Assembly (NCBI GenBank): GCA_963921825.1
Contig: OY997593.1
Span: 66,076,039-66,140,038 of the forward strand
Source: Erodium maritimum
Taxonomy: Eukaryota > Streptophyta > Magnoliopsida > Geraniales > Geraniaceae
DNA length: 64,000 nt
Direction: 5' to 3'
Part shown: piece by piece, positions 1 through 10,299 of the stretch
How positions within the stretch are numbered: the first letter of the stretch is position 1
How the letters are laid out: every line of letters begins with the position of its first letter
The notes under the pieces: model-generated
Told to the model about the DNA's origin: nothing
Seen by the model: only the letters and a program-made list of their open reading frames with translations
Database searches by the model: none
Program-made: the position numbers and the translations under genes

Positions 1-25
1 CAGGGTACCTAGACCAGGACATGGC

Positions 26-1091
26 CTATTGAAAGTTGGCCCAATTAGCAGGTCCAGACGTAGGAGAAGGTGGCCCAGACGCTGCAGAACCAGTGCGTGC
101 GTTCCGTCCTCCACGAGCAGATCGGTGAGCAGTGGAACGTCCACGTCCAGAAGCACCATGAGAGGCATGACGAGGTGAACCACGCTGGTTTTTCCTGTCA
201 CCAGAATCCTTAGAAGTAGGATAATTCGATGTGGTATACAACGCCGAACCAGCGGATGCAGCAGCAGAGGAAACCTGTTTTGACTTGCGAGTCTCCTCCA
301 AAACCAGCTTTGAGCGAGCCTCATAAAATTGGGGAAGAGGGTCGCTTTGTTGAATCAGCGTTGCAACGTTGTCATATGCCTCGGATAGCCAGGAAACGAG
401 TTGGAGAACTAGTCTATTGTTCGAAATTGGAGAACCCAAATCCGACAATTGATCTGCAACGTTCTTAAGTTCTTGACAAAAACTAGAAATGTTAGAGAAA
501 TCATCTAGCTTGATGTTCGAGATAAACGGCACGAGAATGCCGGTTATCTTGAAATATGAGGCGAAGAGCCTCCCAAGCTTGTGCAACAGTGCTATCAGGA
601 ATTATAATCGTCTGAAGCAAATCAGAGGAAATCGTACCGTAAATCCATTGGAGAACGGTAGCATCGAGACGATCCCAAATATCTGCTGGGACGTCCGTGG
701 AAGAGGAAGAGCCGAGACCGGTGGTGGATGCGGAGGTGGCCGGTGTTGTGGTGGCCGGAGTGGAAGTTGCCGGTGCGGTAGAGTCAGCCTCTTCATCAGC
801 TGCAACTATGGAACCCGTTGATGCAGGTTGAGGTGCAACCGTAGAATCTGCAGCAGCGACTGACGGAGCCGGAGCGGGAGCAACGATGGCTGTAGCCGGC
901 AGTATGTGGTGCAGCACTCGAAACACTCGGCAATGGATTTTAAAGAGCTCCGCCCATGAGGAGTATTGCCCCTTGTCCATCTCGAGTGTGATCGGGATCG
1001 AGCCACGAATATTGGCGACCGTAAGAGCGGGATAGAGTCTTGGATCTACCATAGGAGAAGCTGCAGAATGGAACACAGACGCGCAACGCAA
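26..1091 (-). pseudogene. Ty1/Copia gag polyprotein fragment (broken)
   Basis: Read on the minus strand, this is the N-terminal gag part of a plant Ty1/Copia retrotransposon. The upstream frame (1091 to 501) carries the Copia N-terminal block (LEMDKGQYSSWAELFKIHCR) and the UBN2-type stretch WDRLDATVLQWIYGTI, ending in AVYLEHQAR. The downstream frame (586 to 26) continues with KLDDFSNISSFCQELKNVAD and NRLVLQLVSWL, then a Ser/Gly/Arg-rich nucleic-acid-binding tail. The two halves overlap in different frames, so a frameshift lies near 500-530. A primer-binding site and LTR sit just upstream (1149-1312), so this is the 5' end of an element whose remainder lies beyond position 1. A dead copy is likely. 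Confidence 0.88.
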
Positions 1092-1148
1092 AAAAATGGA
1101 AAGTAAATGCGGCGGAAACGTGAAAAATAAAAGAGGTATTTCGTTACA

Positions 1149-1160
1149 GCTCTGATACCA
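1149..1160 (-). other. Copia primer-binding site (initiator tRNA-Met type)
   Basis: The minus strand reads TGGTATCAGAGC, the classic plant Copia minus-strand priming site complementary to initiator methionine tRNA. It directly abuts the LTR at 1161 and lies upstream of the gag fragment, which fixes the element's orientation. Confidence 0.9.
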
Positions 1161-1312
1161 TGATAGAGTTTAAAATGTTCTGTATTATTCCAATTGTAAC
1201 TCTCCCTATATAGATACAATTTACATAGATAATATCAGTTTCAAACTATACAAAATCTATCCTTAGTATTTGAATAATATCAAACACTCTATACAGGATA
1301 ATATCACTAACA
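1161..1312 (-). repeat. 5' LTR of the minus-strand Copia element
   Basis: A 152-bp segment starting TGATAG and ending CTAACA on the plus strand (TGTTAG...CTATCA on the minus strand), with TG/CA ends and the primer site abutting the inner end. The partner LTR is outside the window, so the target duplication cannot be checked. Confidence 0.75.
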
Positions 1313-2012
1313 CTGGTAAAGAAAATATAGAGAAATAAAAAGGGTAACTTATAGTTCAAAAGTTCAATGGCAGTTCTGTTATTTTTTTTTATTAAAAAAG
1401 GTCATGTGCAAAGCACTTGACCATTTCCATCCAAAAATGGACGGAAAATTAACTTTATATATGAAAGTGAAAATAAATGTTTGTCAGTGTATTATAATGT
1501 AAGAAAAATAAGCTAGGGTATTATAATGCAAATAAATGTTTGCTGAGGTATTATAATGAAAATTTCCCAAGATTTAATCATGTAATATAAAACATCATAT
1601 TCATATTAAATTATAAGACTTTAATATTGTGGTCGACATCGTGATGGATCGGTTTCGATAAAAGTAATTAAAGTCAGGAATTATGATTCCCTCCTACCTT
1701 ACCCAACATTATAATATATGCATTTATTTACTTTCTCATATGGTTATTAATTAAATATTATACCAATTATCATGTTGGACGAAAGGATGTAATTTTGGTA
1801 ACCGAAAGGTGGTAATGATTATGCATGTAATTATAAAAGAAGAAAAATAAGGTGGTTATGTATGACATGCAACAAGTTTCTGTCTCCATCAAAATACAAA
1901 AATCAGAGAAATTATTAAAGAGGAGAAACAAAATTGAAGATCAAATTAATTCAACGATGAATTGGTTCATAATATTTATTGTGGTTAAATTAACACAAGT
2001 CTAAGATCCAAG
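1313..2012. other. AT-rich intergenic stretch, no gene seen
   Basis: No coding signal, RNA gene or clear repeat was found between the two Copia remnants. The sequence is AT-rich with simple A and T runs. Confidence 0.6.
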
Positions 2013-2218
2013 TGTTGAAGAAGTCATACAGTCAAAGTACACTTCTCCCTAAATCTCTCTATTTCAGCTGTAGAGATATTTCAGCAACAACTTCTATTTT
2101 GTCCTGCACTACTTGCTCATATTGTAATATAAATACCAGAGACGTGAATCAATAAAATAACAACTTATAAAGCATCCCTTTCCAATATACAAACTTGTTC
2201 TCCTATATGGTATCAGCA
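2013..2218 (+). repeat. Putative 5' LTR and primer site of second Copia element
   Basis: Begins TGTTGAAGAAGTC, typical of plant Copia LTRs, and ends just before TGGTATCAGCA (2208-2218), a slightly decayed tRNA-Met primer site. The inner end lacks a clean CA, so the LTR boundary near 2207 is approximate. The gag fragment that follows supports the assignment. Confidence 0.55.
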
Positions 2219-2319
2219 TAATCCTTTGATATTTTGGGTGCTCACGCTATTATTTTTCATAGCTTCTGATCCTCAATAAACCATACACAACCCACTCAAT
2301 CCTGCCACTCCTTTTACGA

Positions 2320-3765
2320 ATGTGTTTCTTTCTCATATTTTGAAACTCACCTCGAAAAACTATTTGACATAGAAACTACAGGTTCAGGCGACACTTGAAG
2401 GCTACGATCTTTTTAGTTTCCTGGATGGCCCTTATGCGATGCCAGCTGCCCAAATAGCCTCCACCTTTGTTCCTCCTCAACAAGTGTCAAATCCGGAACG
2501 AATCTCATGGAAAAGACAAGACAAACTCATTTACGGTGCCCTCCTCAACACTCTATCTTTACAGGTGGCTTCGCTGGTAACACAAACGTCTTATTCACAT
2601 GAGATTTGGTCGATTTTACAAAACATTTTTGCTAAGACCTCCGAGGACATATCAAACAGTTGCGTTCAACCACAAAAAGCCCTCTTTCTGTTACAGATTA
2701 CATGCATTCAATCAAGAGCACCACCGAACTCTTGGCCTCGATCGGATCTCTAGTCCACCCTATGTAACTGATTTTGTTTTACAAGGACTGGATGAATCTT
2801 ATCGTCCTATTGTTGATGGTGTTAACGCCCATGACATGGCTATTACTTTTGATGAACTTCATGAGAAATTGATCAATCATGAGTTGTTTCTCAGATTGGA
2901 CGTTGCAACCAATTCTCCACCAATGTCTGCTTTGTCTGCTCAATCTCAACCTGCTGTTCGCCGTCAACGCCACTCAGCTCCTGCTCACCATTGGGGTCAT
3001 TCCAACTCTGCTTCTGGTTCACGATCGCAGCCGCAACGCTCCACTAGTAGCTAACCTTTCAAGGGCCGTGCCCAATGGTGTGAAGCGCAAGGTCATGTCC
3101 TTTCCCATTGTCCAACATTCTGCACACAACATCCGTGTCTTCAACTTCCAAGCTCGGCTCGCTTCCCGACTCCTCCTACACAAAACCCACAAGCTCACAC
3201 CCTCAGTTTGTCTTCTATGGAACTGGACTGGTTAGTAGATAGTGGTGTTACTCATCACGTTGCCAAGGATCTCAATAATTTGGCACTATATCATCCATAC
3301 AGTGGCCCGAACGCTCTATTTACGGGTAACGATAAGGCTCTTAACATTACACACACTGGAACACTTAAACTTTTTCATTTTCCGTTACATAATGTTTTTT
3401 TGTGTTCCATCGATGACCAAAAAATTTATCTTTGTGTCTCAGTTTACAAAACATACCAATTCTACCATTGAATTCTTACCTAACTGTTTTCTTTTGAAGG
3501 AACTACAAACGAGGAGAATTCTTCTTAGAGGCACGTGTATTCATGATGTCTATAAGTGGCCATATCAGTCTCCTTCATTTCATAACCTTCATTTTTCATC
3601 CTCGCTCATGTGGCACCACAGGTTGGGTCACCCATCTACAACTACCTTCTCGTTCTTACAACGACGACTCAATTTAGGTTCAATAAAGTTTCCTCAATTT
3701 CGTTGTATGGCTTTCCAAATAAACAAGAGCCATAAATTGCCTTTTCACAAGTTTGATCTCTAGGA
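2320..3765 (+). pseudogene. Ty1/Copia gag-protease-preintegrase remnant
   Basis: Several frames together give the start of a Copia polyprotein. Gag (UBN2-like) reads WKRQDKLIYGALLNTLSLQ then FVLQGLDESYRPIVDGVNAH. The protease active-site block is WLVDSGVTHHVAKD near 3230, with the catalytic Asp in D-S-G. The GAG-pre-integrase block is LMWHHRLGHPSTTTFSFLQ near 3610. Stops and frame changes separate these blocks. Coding similarity stops near SHKLPFHKFDL at 3760; the integrase core and reverse transcriptase are absent, and an RNase H segment follows abruptly. No function is expected. Confidence 0.85.
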
Positions 3766-4139
3766 CGTCTCAAAAACAAAAGATTGTAGCCTTATCCTCG
3801 TGCGAAGCAGAATACATTACAGCCACTACTGCAACATGTCAAGGCCTTTAGCTTAACAGACTGATTTGCGAGCTAGAAAATACAGAAGAAGGAAGCTTGG
3901 AACTAAGAGTGGACAACAAGTCTGCGATTGAACTAGACAAGAACCTAGTGCATCACAGACGCAACAAACACATTGATACTAAGTACCATTTTATTCGTGA
4001 TTATGTGGAGATGGGAAGGATCATTATCATTCATGTATCATCTCAAAATTATAGGGCAGACATATTAACAAAATCGTTGGGGAATATCAAATTCGAAGAA
4101 CAGAGGAAGAACCTGAACATTCAGAGCTTACAAGATTAG
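3766..4139 (+). pseudogene. Ty1/Copia RNase H C-terminal remnant
   Basis: In one frame the sequence gives the Copia RNase H tail: KIVALSSCEAEYITATTA, then LRVDNKSAIELDKN, HIDTKYHFIRDYVE and ADILTKSLGN. A TAG at 3849 falls where this family has tryptophan, so the copy is dead. It abuts the pre-integrase block without integrase or reverse transcriptase between them. The downstream LTR differs from the upstream LTR at 2013, so this half probably comes from another Copia family. Confidence 0.88.
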
Positions 4140-4148
4140 AAGGGAAAT

Positions 4149-4379
4149 TGTCAGATAATTTTGTGTCGTTTCTTTGTTTTTCAAGACTTAGTCAATAAAA
4201 GTTTTAGTCAAATTGATTTTGTTAGTTTGTTTCTCCTTTTTTTAGCTCATTATATAGAGTTGTTACAAAGATATTCTCTTACCCTCTCTGTATTTAAACA
4301 AATCCCTATTGAGAGAATAAACACAACGCTTTCATCTATTCTCTCAACTATATTTCTTTGCTTTCATTTTCAAGTTCAG
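4149..4379 (+). repeat. Probable 3' LTR of the RNase H-bearing Copia
   Basis: After the stop codon a purine-rich tract (AGAAGGGAAA) is followed by TGTCAGATAATTTTG, a typical Copia polypurine tract and LTR start. The far end, around a CA near 4379, is uncertain. It is not a copy of the putative LTR at 2013-2207. Confidence 0.55.
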
Positions 4380-4703
4380 TAAGTTTCATTTTGCAATTCT
4401 ATGATCTTTTTTATGTTTGTGTTTTACTTATATATCTAACCAATATGTTTCACGGTGTTCGCCGAAAAACGAGATGTCCATTCACTAGTACCGGATCTTG
4501 GAGTGGCAGGAGTCTTTGGCTGTTTTGCCGTGTTCAGAGACTCGTGGTAGTATGTATTCCATTCTCTAACGCGTCACTTGTTGGTCCTGAAGACGACGCT
4601 CTGTCTTTGTGCCTAATGGTCGCTTCCCTAGTATTTGGGAAGCAAGTGTATTGGGCCCTATGTTGTTTCAAGCCTAATAATTTTTTAGCTTTTGTTGTTT
4701 TAA
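4380..4703. other. Spacer with a short unassigned open frame
   Basis: A 124-codon open frame crosses this spacer but matches nothing I recognise. It could be a captured exon or chance. No other signal is seen before the TAA and GAGCATCC at 4701. Confidence 0.35.
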
Positions 4704-5411
4704 GAGCATCCTTAATGGTATACTATGACTAGTAGTATGAAGTTACGGTAAGAGCACTTTTTTTTGTTTTCTCTCTCCTTCATACGACTACCTCATACCA
4801 TGGTCTCTCCAACTAGTAGTAGGAAGTCATTGTATGAACTTTCCATATTTTCAAACCCCAAATATAACTACCATTTTTATTTAAAGCAAAATATAAAATA
4901 CATAACTACTATTTTTATTTAAAGCCAAATATAAAATACATTAAAATTGACAATTAATATTTAATTATCGTCGTAATCTCCATATCTACCCCAAATGTGT
5001 TCTATTAGATCATCGTGGAGTTGGTGATGAACATCCCGATCCCGAATCCTTGATTTATGGCCCATGATAGTCTCCACGTTCACCACTGGTTGTGGTCCTC
5101 TACGGCTGTTTGGGTTCGGGACACCATTATCTACAAACGGATCAGTGGGTCATGGTCTCCGTTGATCAACGATCATGTTGTGTAGGATAACACAAGCAGT
5201 CATGATCACTGCGAGTGAGCTCCTATCCCACATTCGGCTCAGGCGAGTGACGATGTGAAACCGGGCTTGTAGAACTCTAAACGCTCATTCGGTATCCTTC
5301 ATACACGCCTCTTGGTATCTAGTAAAACATCTTTGCTTCGGCGTTTGTGGAGCGGGTACTGACTTCGGAAATGTTTCCCAAGAAGGATAAATTTCATCTG
5401 TCAAGTAATAA

Positions 5412-7618
5412 GAGCATTCACAACCATCTCACCGGCAGCCGGCGAGATGGCGCTGGCGAGATGGATTAAAATAGTGGTTTTTAATCTCTCAGCCAGCTCA
5501 CCGCCAGCGAGCTCTACAGTGGCGCTGCTGTTGCTAGCGGGGAGGCGCGCGGCGAGATGGGGAAAAAAAATAATTTTTTAATGGATTGTATTATGTAGCA
5601 TGAAATATTAAATGTAAAAACAACAAGTATTAAAATCGAGTCAATTTCAAGTTCGATCAACGCTCGATAAAACAGCTTTGCCTTGCATGAGAAGACGATT
5701 AAGATGGCGAGAAACACAAGTTATGGAGTTACCATTTACAACTTGAAAAAAGTGGTCATCACACCAAACGGTATAGAAAAAAAAGGAACGCCCGACAAAA
5801 TTAAAGGATACCAATACGCATAAACATCACAGATAAAAGAGTACAAAAGATGAGTTGAAAACGAAGCACTTGAGACAAGGCGAACCACAACTTCATGACC
5901 TAGAACTGAACTTAAAACCTAATAAACGAGAATAGCAGTTAGGCATCTCCAAAACTATTCCAGATGTGTTCGACGAGATTGTCCTTCAACCGGTAATGCA
6001 TCCGTTCATTTTGCATCCTCGCAGTGTTTCCAAGTATGACATCAGTGGGGAAGAACCCTCCTCGTGTAATATGTGGTTGACTTGGACCACCTTCTTCTGT
6101 TTGTTCAAGGTACCCGTCGTACGTATGACGTTCAGCCTCGACTATCATATTGTGCAGTATAATGAACGCATTCATGACCAAACCGATAGACTTGGGAACC
6201 CACAAGCGGCTCGGTTGTTTGATAATGTGAAACCGAGCTTGGAGTACGCCGAAAGATCGTTTCACATCCTTCCGGCACGCTTCTTGGACTTCAGATACTT
6301 CTTCTGCTTCGGGGTTTGAGGTAATGGAATTGTTTTTTCGAACACTGGCCACGAAGGGTATATGCCATCAGGAAGATAATACGGGAGTGTGTAATTTTTA
6401 CCATTTATCGTGTATTCAACCGGTGGTTGCCAACCGTTGATAACGTTCGCGAACAGTTTGGAATGGTTCAACACCGTCAAATCGTTGTTCGAGCCTGCCA
6501 TGCCGAAGAACGAGTGCCAAATCCATAAGTCGCGAGTAGCAACCGCCTCAAGGACAACGGTTGGTCGATTATTGTGGTCCCTCTGGGAATGTGCTCCTCG
6601 AAGGGCCTTTGGGCAGTTCTTCCACTCCCAGTGCATGCAGTCAAGACTTCCAAACATGCCCGGGAACCCTCGCACTTCATTAACCGCCAAAATGTGGTCC
6701 ATATCAGCCTGTGTGGGCTTACGCCGGTATGTAGGACCAAAACTCTATTTATTCCACTGCAAAAATTTCGCAAACATTCCAAAGACGTTGTTTCCCCTAT
6801 CTTCAAGTACTCGTCCAACCCATCAGCTGTGATTCCGTAACATAACTACCTAATGGTGGCAGTACATTTCTGATACGGAGAAAATGAAACTTGGGAACAT
6901 GCATCTAACCTTTCCTTGAAGTAATCATCGTGCTGCTACAATGCATGTACGATACGGAGGAACACAAACTTTGGCATTCTGAACCAACGCCGAAATTGCA
7001 CCTCGGTGTTCACAGGGTGGGTGTTGAAGTAGTCCTTCATTAACCGTTCGTTTGCGGCTACCCGGTCACGTGGAATGTATTTTCGCTTCCGTGGTGGAGA
7101 ATCGACCAAAGCGTCGTCTAACAACCCCCCGTCGGTGGCAGACAGTCTTCGAGCATCTCGTTTAAAATAGAATTGAAATCAACATCGTCGGGTAGGTTGG
7201 CCATGATGACGGACAAACAAGAATGCGGGTCAGGACGATGCTTTCTGAGAAGGATGAATAGTGATAGTAGAGAGTTTGTGATTTTTAGTTTGTGATGGTA
7301 GGTTTATATAAGGGTTTAGAGTTGGTTTAAACATAAATGTTGTAGTTATGGTGTGTGTTTTTTAACATAAAAAACGAGGATCAAGGTTCTTCTATTGGGC
7401 ATTTAGATTTTTTTGGATAATATAGGTTTGTCTTATTTTAAAATAAAATTAACAATGATCAAGAGTATTCTATTGGACAAAAAGGATTTTGAAGGATAAA
7501 CTAGCTGTTGTCGCCGACGTGAACTGCCAACGAGAAGATCGTCGCCAGCCATCCTCGCCAGCTCCTCGCCGGCGTTTTCTCCCCGCCAGCGCCTTACCGC
7601 CCATGGTTGTGGATGCTA
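5412..7618 (-). mobile_element. Nested PIF/Harbinger element with TAA duplication
   Basis: The left end reads GAGCATTCACAACC and the right end GGTTGTGGATGCTA, near-perfect inverted repeats. Both sides carry TAA (5409-5411 and 7619-7621), the 3-bp target of PIF/Harbinger elements. The element is 2207 bp and encodes one minus-strand transposase. Subterminal regions carry repeated GCCGGCGAGATGG-like motifs on the left (5432-5565) and CTCGCCGGCG-like motifs on the right (7535-7600), possible transposase-binding arrays. Confidence 0.92.
5939..7204 (-). pseudogene. HARBI1-like transposase of the nested element
   Basis: The start at 7204 gives MANLPDDVDFNSILNEML. The frame changes near 7125 into RKRKYIPRDRVAANERLMKD and the N-terminal FRRWFRMPKFVFLRIV block. 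Later blocks are DEYLKIGETTSLECLRNF, GSLDCMHWEWKNCPKA with the first Asp, WIWHSFFGMAGSNNDLTVL, YYLPDGIYPSWP with the second Asp, and KRSFGVLQARFHI, where the aligned catalytic Glu position reads Lys-Arg-Ser and appears lost. The C-terminus is NLVEHIWNSFGDA. Frame changes near 7125, 6700 and 6300 make it a pseudogene, but all family blocks survive in order, so it is fairly young. Confidence 0.87.
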
Positions 7619-8250
7619 TAAGGGGTTTCGTATTCTCTACCGTTGACCTTAAACTTCACATCTGGAGCGAAGACTCGAACTGCCTGATGAAACAAGGTAG
7701 GCCTATTGAGCACGTTGATGTCGTTGTTGGATCCCGGTGTCCCGAAAAAAGAGTGTCAAATCCAAAGGTCTTGAGATGCAACGACTTCTAGCATGATTAT
7801 GGGGACGTTCCCGTGGTCCCTACTTGCGAACCATGCAGACCATGCCACATGACAGTTCTTCCAATCCCAGTGCATGCAGTCGAGACTTCTTATCATCTCC
7901 AGAAAGTCGCACTTTTCGTTGATTTGCAACAAACGGCGAACATCTTCTCGGTCGGGAGTCATAGATATGTCCGCCCATAAATCTTGATGACGCCCAAGCA
8001 AAACTTCTTCACGCAGTCCAATGGAGTGCTCTCCGTCATTCGCAAATGCTCGTCGCAAGCATTGGCGGGACCTCCATGACAAAACTGACGAAGTCCGGAG
8101 AGTGGTAGGTATTTTCCGTTTGATGTGTTCAGATCTCTGTTTGGCACATAAGCCTGGAGATATCGTATCACTCTCATCTAGTACTCATCTGTGTTCCATT
8201 CTTGGAGTAGTATGAGCTTTCTATAAACCTCATAAAAAATGCTTACATGC

Positions 8251-8600
8251 AAACCTCAATTTATGTAAGAATAATCTTTGTTACTGCACTAATAATCAAC
8301 AAAACATCCTTAATGTTTTGAACGTGAATCGTTCCGTTGGTCGCCATAGAAACAGACGAAAGTTTTGTGGGTTCGGTAAGAACAAGATGAGCATGCGCAT
8401 TGCTTCAACACATTCATTGGACTGAGACAGGACTAACAAATATTCTCTTCATGAATCACCTGGGCCATTGCAGTGTAGTAATAACAACGAAAGGATACAG
8501 AACAACAACAATAATAAATCAATGGTCTGATCTTAACTAAACTACCAAAGACAAATAACCTAAATCTCTCCCTCGTCCCTCCAATGTACCCTAGGTTCTC
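8251..8600. other. Intergenic, nothing recognised
   Basis: Between the Harbinger remnant and the 3' region of the glucanase gene there is no coding signal. A short imperfect palindrome (CAAAACATCCTTAATGTTTTG-like) lies near 8298-8318 and is probably chance. Confidence 0.5.
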
Positions 8601-8747
8601 AAACTTATTAAGCCGTCGAAAATTGAAACATACCCTGCCAATTCGAAAACACGAAAATTTTCCATAATGTCCCCGTCGGAAACTTGATCGGTCCGATCAC
8701 TGTCCAGACAAGCAGGGGCTGAATAAATAAGTGCTCAACCTTCAACA

Positions 8748-10198
8748 TCAAAGGAGAAACAATTTGAGTAAGGAAACAAAGAACACGATGCCGCCGACAA
8801 GGCCGGATCTCACCTGAAAATGGTATAGCATCAACGTTGTTAGCAACAACAAAAAAAACACCACACGAGATAGAATCCAATGTTGACGACAATAGTAATG
8901 TGAAGTGACGTCGTTCGAGCGATCTCTTTAATTAAATCATTATTAATAAGAATTGCTTTTGGGCCACCGAATTTACTCACCGCCGGCGCAGCAGAGATTG
9001 ACAAATAGCCGTTGGAGTCGGTGCCGGTGCCGGGCGGCGAGAGCGGAATCACGGAGCCGGAGGCAGATCCGCCGGAGCTCGTCTTGTTGCTGGAGGTTCC
9101 GATTCCCAGCGAATACGCCGGCGAGCCGTCGGGTTTAAACAAGCCGTAATTCCTCTCGGACGTGGGTCCGGGCTTCAAGTTCTCGTTGAAGAGGGCAAAA
9201 AAGTAAATGTTGAGCTGGCAAGCGGGTCTCATCGGAGTCCCCTTCTTCTTGGACAAGAGCTTGATTAAATTGCTATTGTACTTCTTGGCATTCTCCGGCG
9301 TGGCTCCGGCCTCGTCCTCGTCCCCCTTGGACGGCCACCCGGTCTCGGAGATGTCTAGTTGAACCCTCTTGTACCCCGCCGAGGTCATGGCGGCGTAGAC
9401 GGCGTCGATTTGGGCGAAGAGCATGTTGTCGTAGTGAAGATTCGTCTCCGGATCGACGATCCCCTGATTCGGCTGAAACAGGACGTACTCAATCGGGACG
9501 TGGGTCGGGTTCCCTTTGTAGGCGAAGTAAGGGTAAGCGTTGATTAGAAACGCCGACCCCGTTTTGGCGTGGAAATTGAGGATCTGGGCGACGCAGCCGG
9601 CGAGATCTCGCCGGAAAGCGCCGGCGGAGGGGGGGTACGAGGTTTCGAGAATGGCGAGGGAGTGAGCTGTAGTAACAGAGATCTGCTTGTCGAGGCCGAG
9701 GTTTACCAAGGCGGTGTGAACGGCCTGCATCGCCGGGAGGAGGCTGGCGGTGAGGGTGGTGTCGTTGAAGGTGAGGACCTCGTTGCCGACGGTGATGCAG
9801 GTGATTTTGGTCGCCGGGAGGTAGGCTTGGACGTTGCTCTTCACCCAGTCCTCAGCGCTTTCGGTGTCCATCTTGGAGAGGTACTCATTGCCGATGGCGA
9901 TGGTGAACTCGACGCCGGTGTTGGCGAATGCCTTGAGGACCTTCGGATCTGCGTCGTAGAGCTTCACCTGACTGGCTCCCACCGATTTCACCAGCGGCAC
10001 TACATTTTCCGGCGACGGCAGGTTGTTCGCAATTTGGCCGTAGTTGATACCAATCGAAGAAACTAACGCCGGAAAAAGAACTAACCCTGCACAAATTTAA
10101 AACCCAAATCGGTGAATAAATAGAAATACACAAGATTGGTACGAACAGAGTGACGGTTCAGTACCAGAGAAGAAGAGAAGCATGGTAGCAAAGTCCAT
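8748..10198 (-). CDS. GPI-anchored glucan endo-1,3-beta-glucosidase (GH17)
   Basis: Three exons join without frame conflict: 10198-10165, 10086-8981 and 8813-8748, giving 401 residues. Introns of 78 and 167 bp have GT/AG ends. Exon 1 and the start of exon 2 encode a signal peptide (MDFATMLLFFSG, then LVLFPALVSS) followed by IGINYGQIANNLPSP, the usual mature GH17 start. GH17 marks are the acid/base Glu in ITVGNEV (about residue 114), NAYPYFAYKGNP, the nucleophile Glu in ISETGWPSKGD (about residue 259), and FALFNENLKPGP with ERNYGLF. A Ser/Gly/Pro-rich linker leads to a 22-codon last exon (VRSGLVGGIVFFVSLL then KLFLL), a hydrophobic tail typical of a GPI signal. There is no clear X8 (CBM43) domain. 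Such enzymes hydrolyse beta-1,3-glucan (callose) at the cell surface, including plasmodesmata. The gene looks intact; without splicing of the last intron the C-terminus would be wrong. Confidence 0.93.
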
Positions 10199-10257
10199 GG
10201 AAGAGGAAATGGAGGAGCTCTGACGGTGAAGAGGACTGGGCTAAGTTGGGCTTTTTT

Positions 10258-10268
10258 GTGTTATAGTG
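10258..10268 (-). promoter_or_regulatory. Possible TATA box of the glucanase gene
   Basis: The minus strand has CACTATAACA about 60-70 bp upstream of the start codon. It is followed by GCCCAA/GCCCAG motifs that resemble plant site II-like elements. A telobox-like AACCCTAAT lies further upstream near 10385 on the minus strand. Placement relative to the gene is the only support. Confidence 0.35.
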
Positions 10269-10299
10269 TGCAGCAGAACAATTAGCATATTAATTACTA

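Larger units (their letters stand above)
4961..8200 (-). pseudogene. HARBI1-like transposase, split by a nested element
   Basis: This is a PIF/Harbinger DDE transposase (DDE_Tnp_4 type) in two parts. The upstream part (about 8200 to 7622) has ACDEHLRMTESTPLDCVKKF, SLDCMHWDWKNC with the first catalytic Asp, and IIMLEVVASQDLWI. The downstream part (5411 to 4961) has DEIYPSWE, the Glu-bearing ERAFRVLQARFHIV, VILHNMIVD and the C-terminal DLIEHIWGRYGDYDDN before TAA at 4961-4963. When the insertion and one TAA are removed, the halves meet within the conserved block before the second catalytic Asp. At least one frame change lies near 7990 and roughly the first 60 residues are unclear. Confidence 0.85.
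4704..8250 (-). mobile_element. Older PIF/Harbinger element (interrupted, ends partly lost)
   Basis: A HARBI1-like transposase pseudogene occupies 4961-8200 on the minus strand and is interrupted by a younger element at 5412-7618. The left end may be at 4704, where TAA precedes GAGCATCCTTAATGG, resembling the TAA plus GAGCA start of other Harbinger elements in the window. No matching inverted end was found right of 8200, so that end is lost, diverged or misjudged. Confidence 0.6.

Noticed and set aside
8298..8318. Right terminal repeat of the outer Harbinger element.
   Set aside because: The sequence ACATCCTTAATG is in the same orientation as the putative left end, not inverted, so it cannot be the partner.
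8608..8892. A 94-codon minus-strand open frame after the glucanase.
   Set aside because: It overlaps intron 2 and the last exon of the glucanase in another frame and shows no family features.
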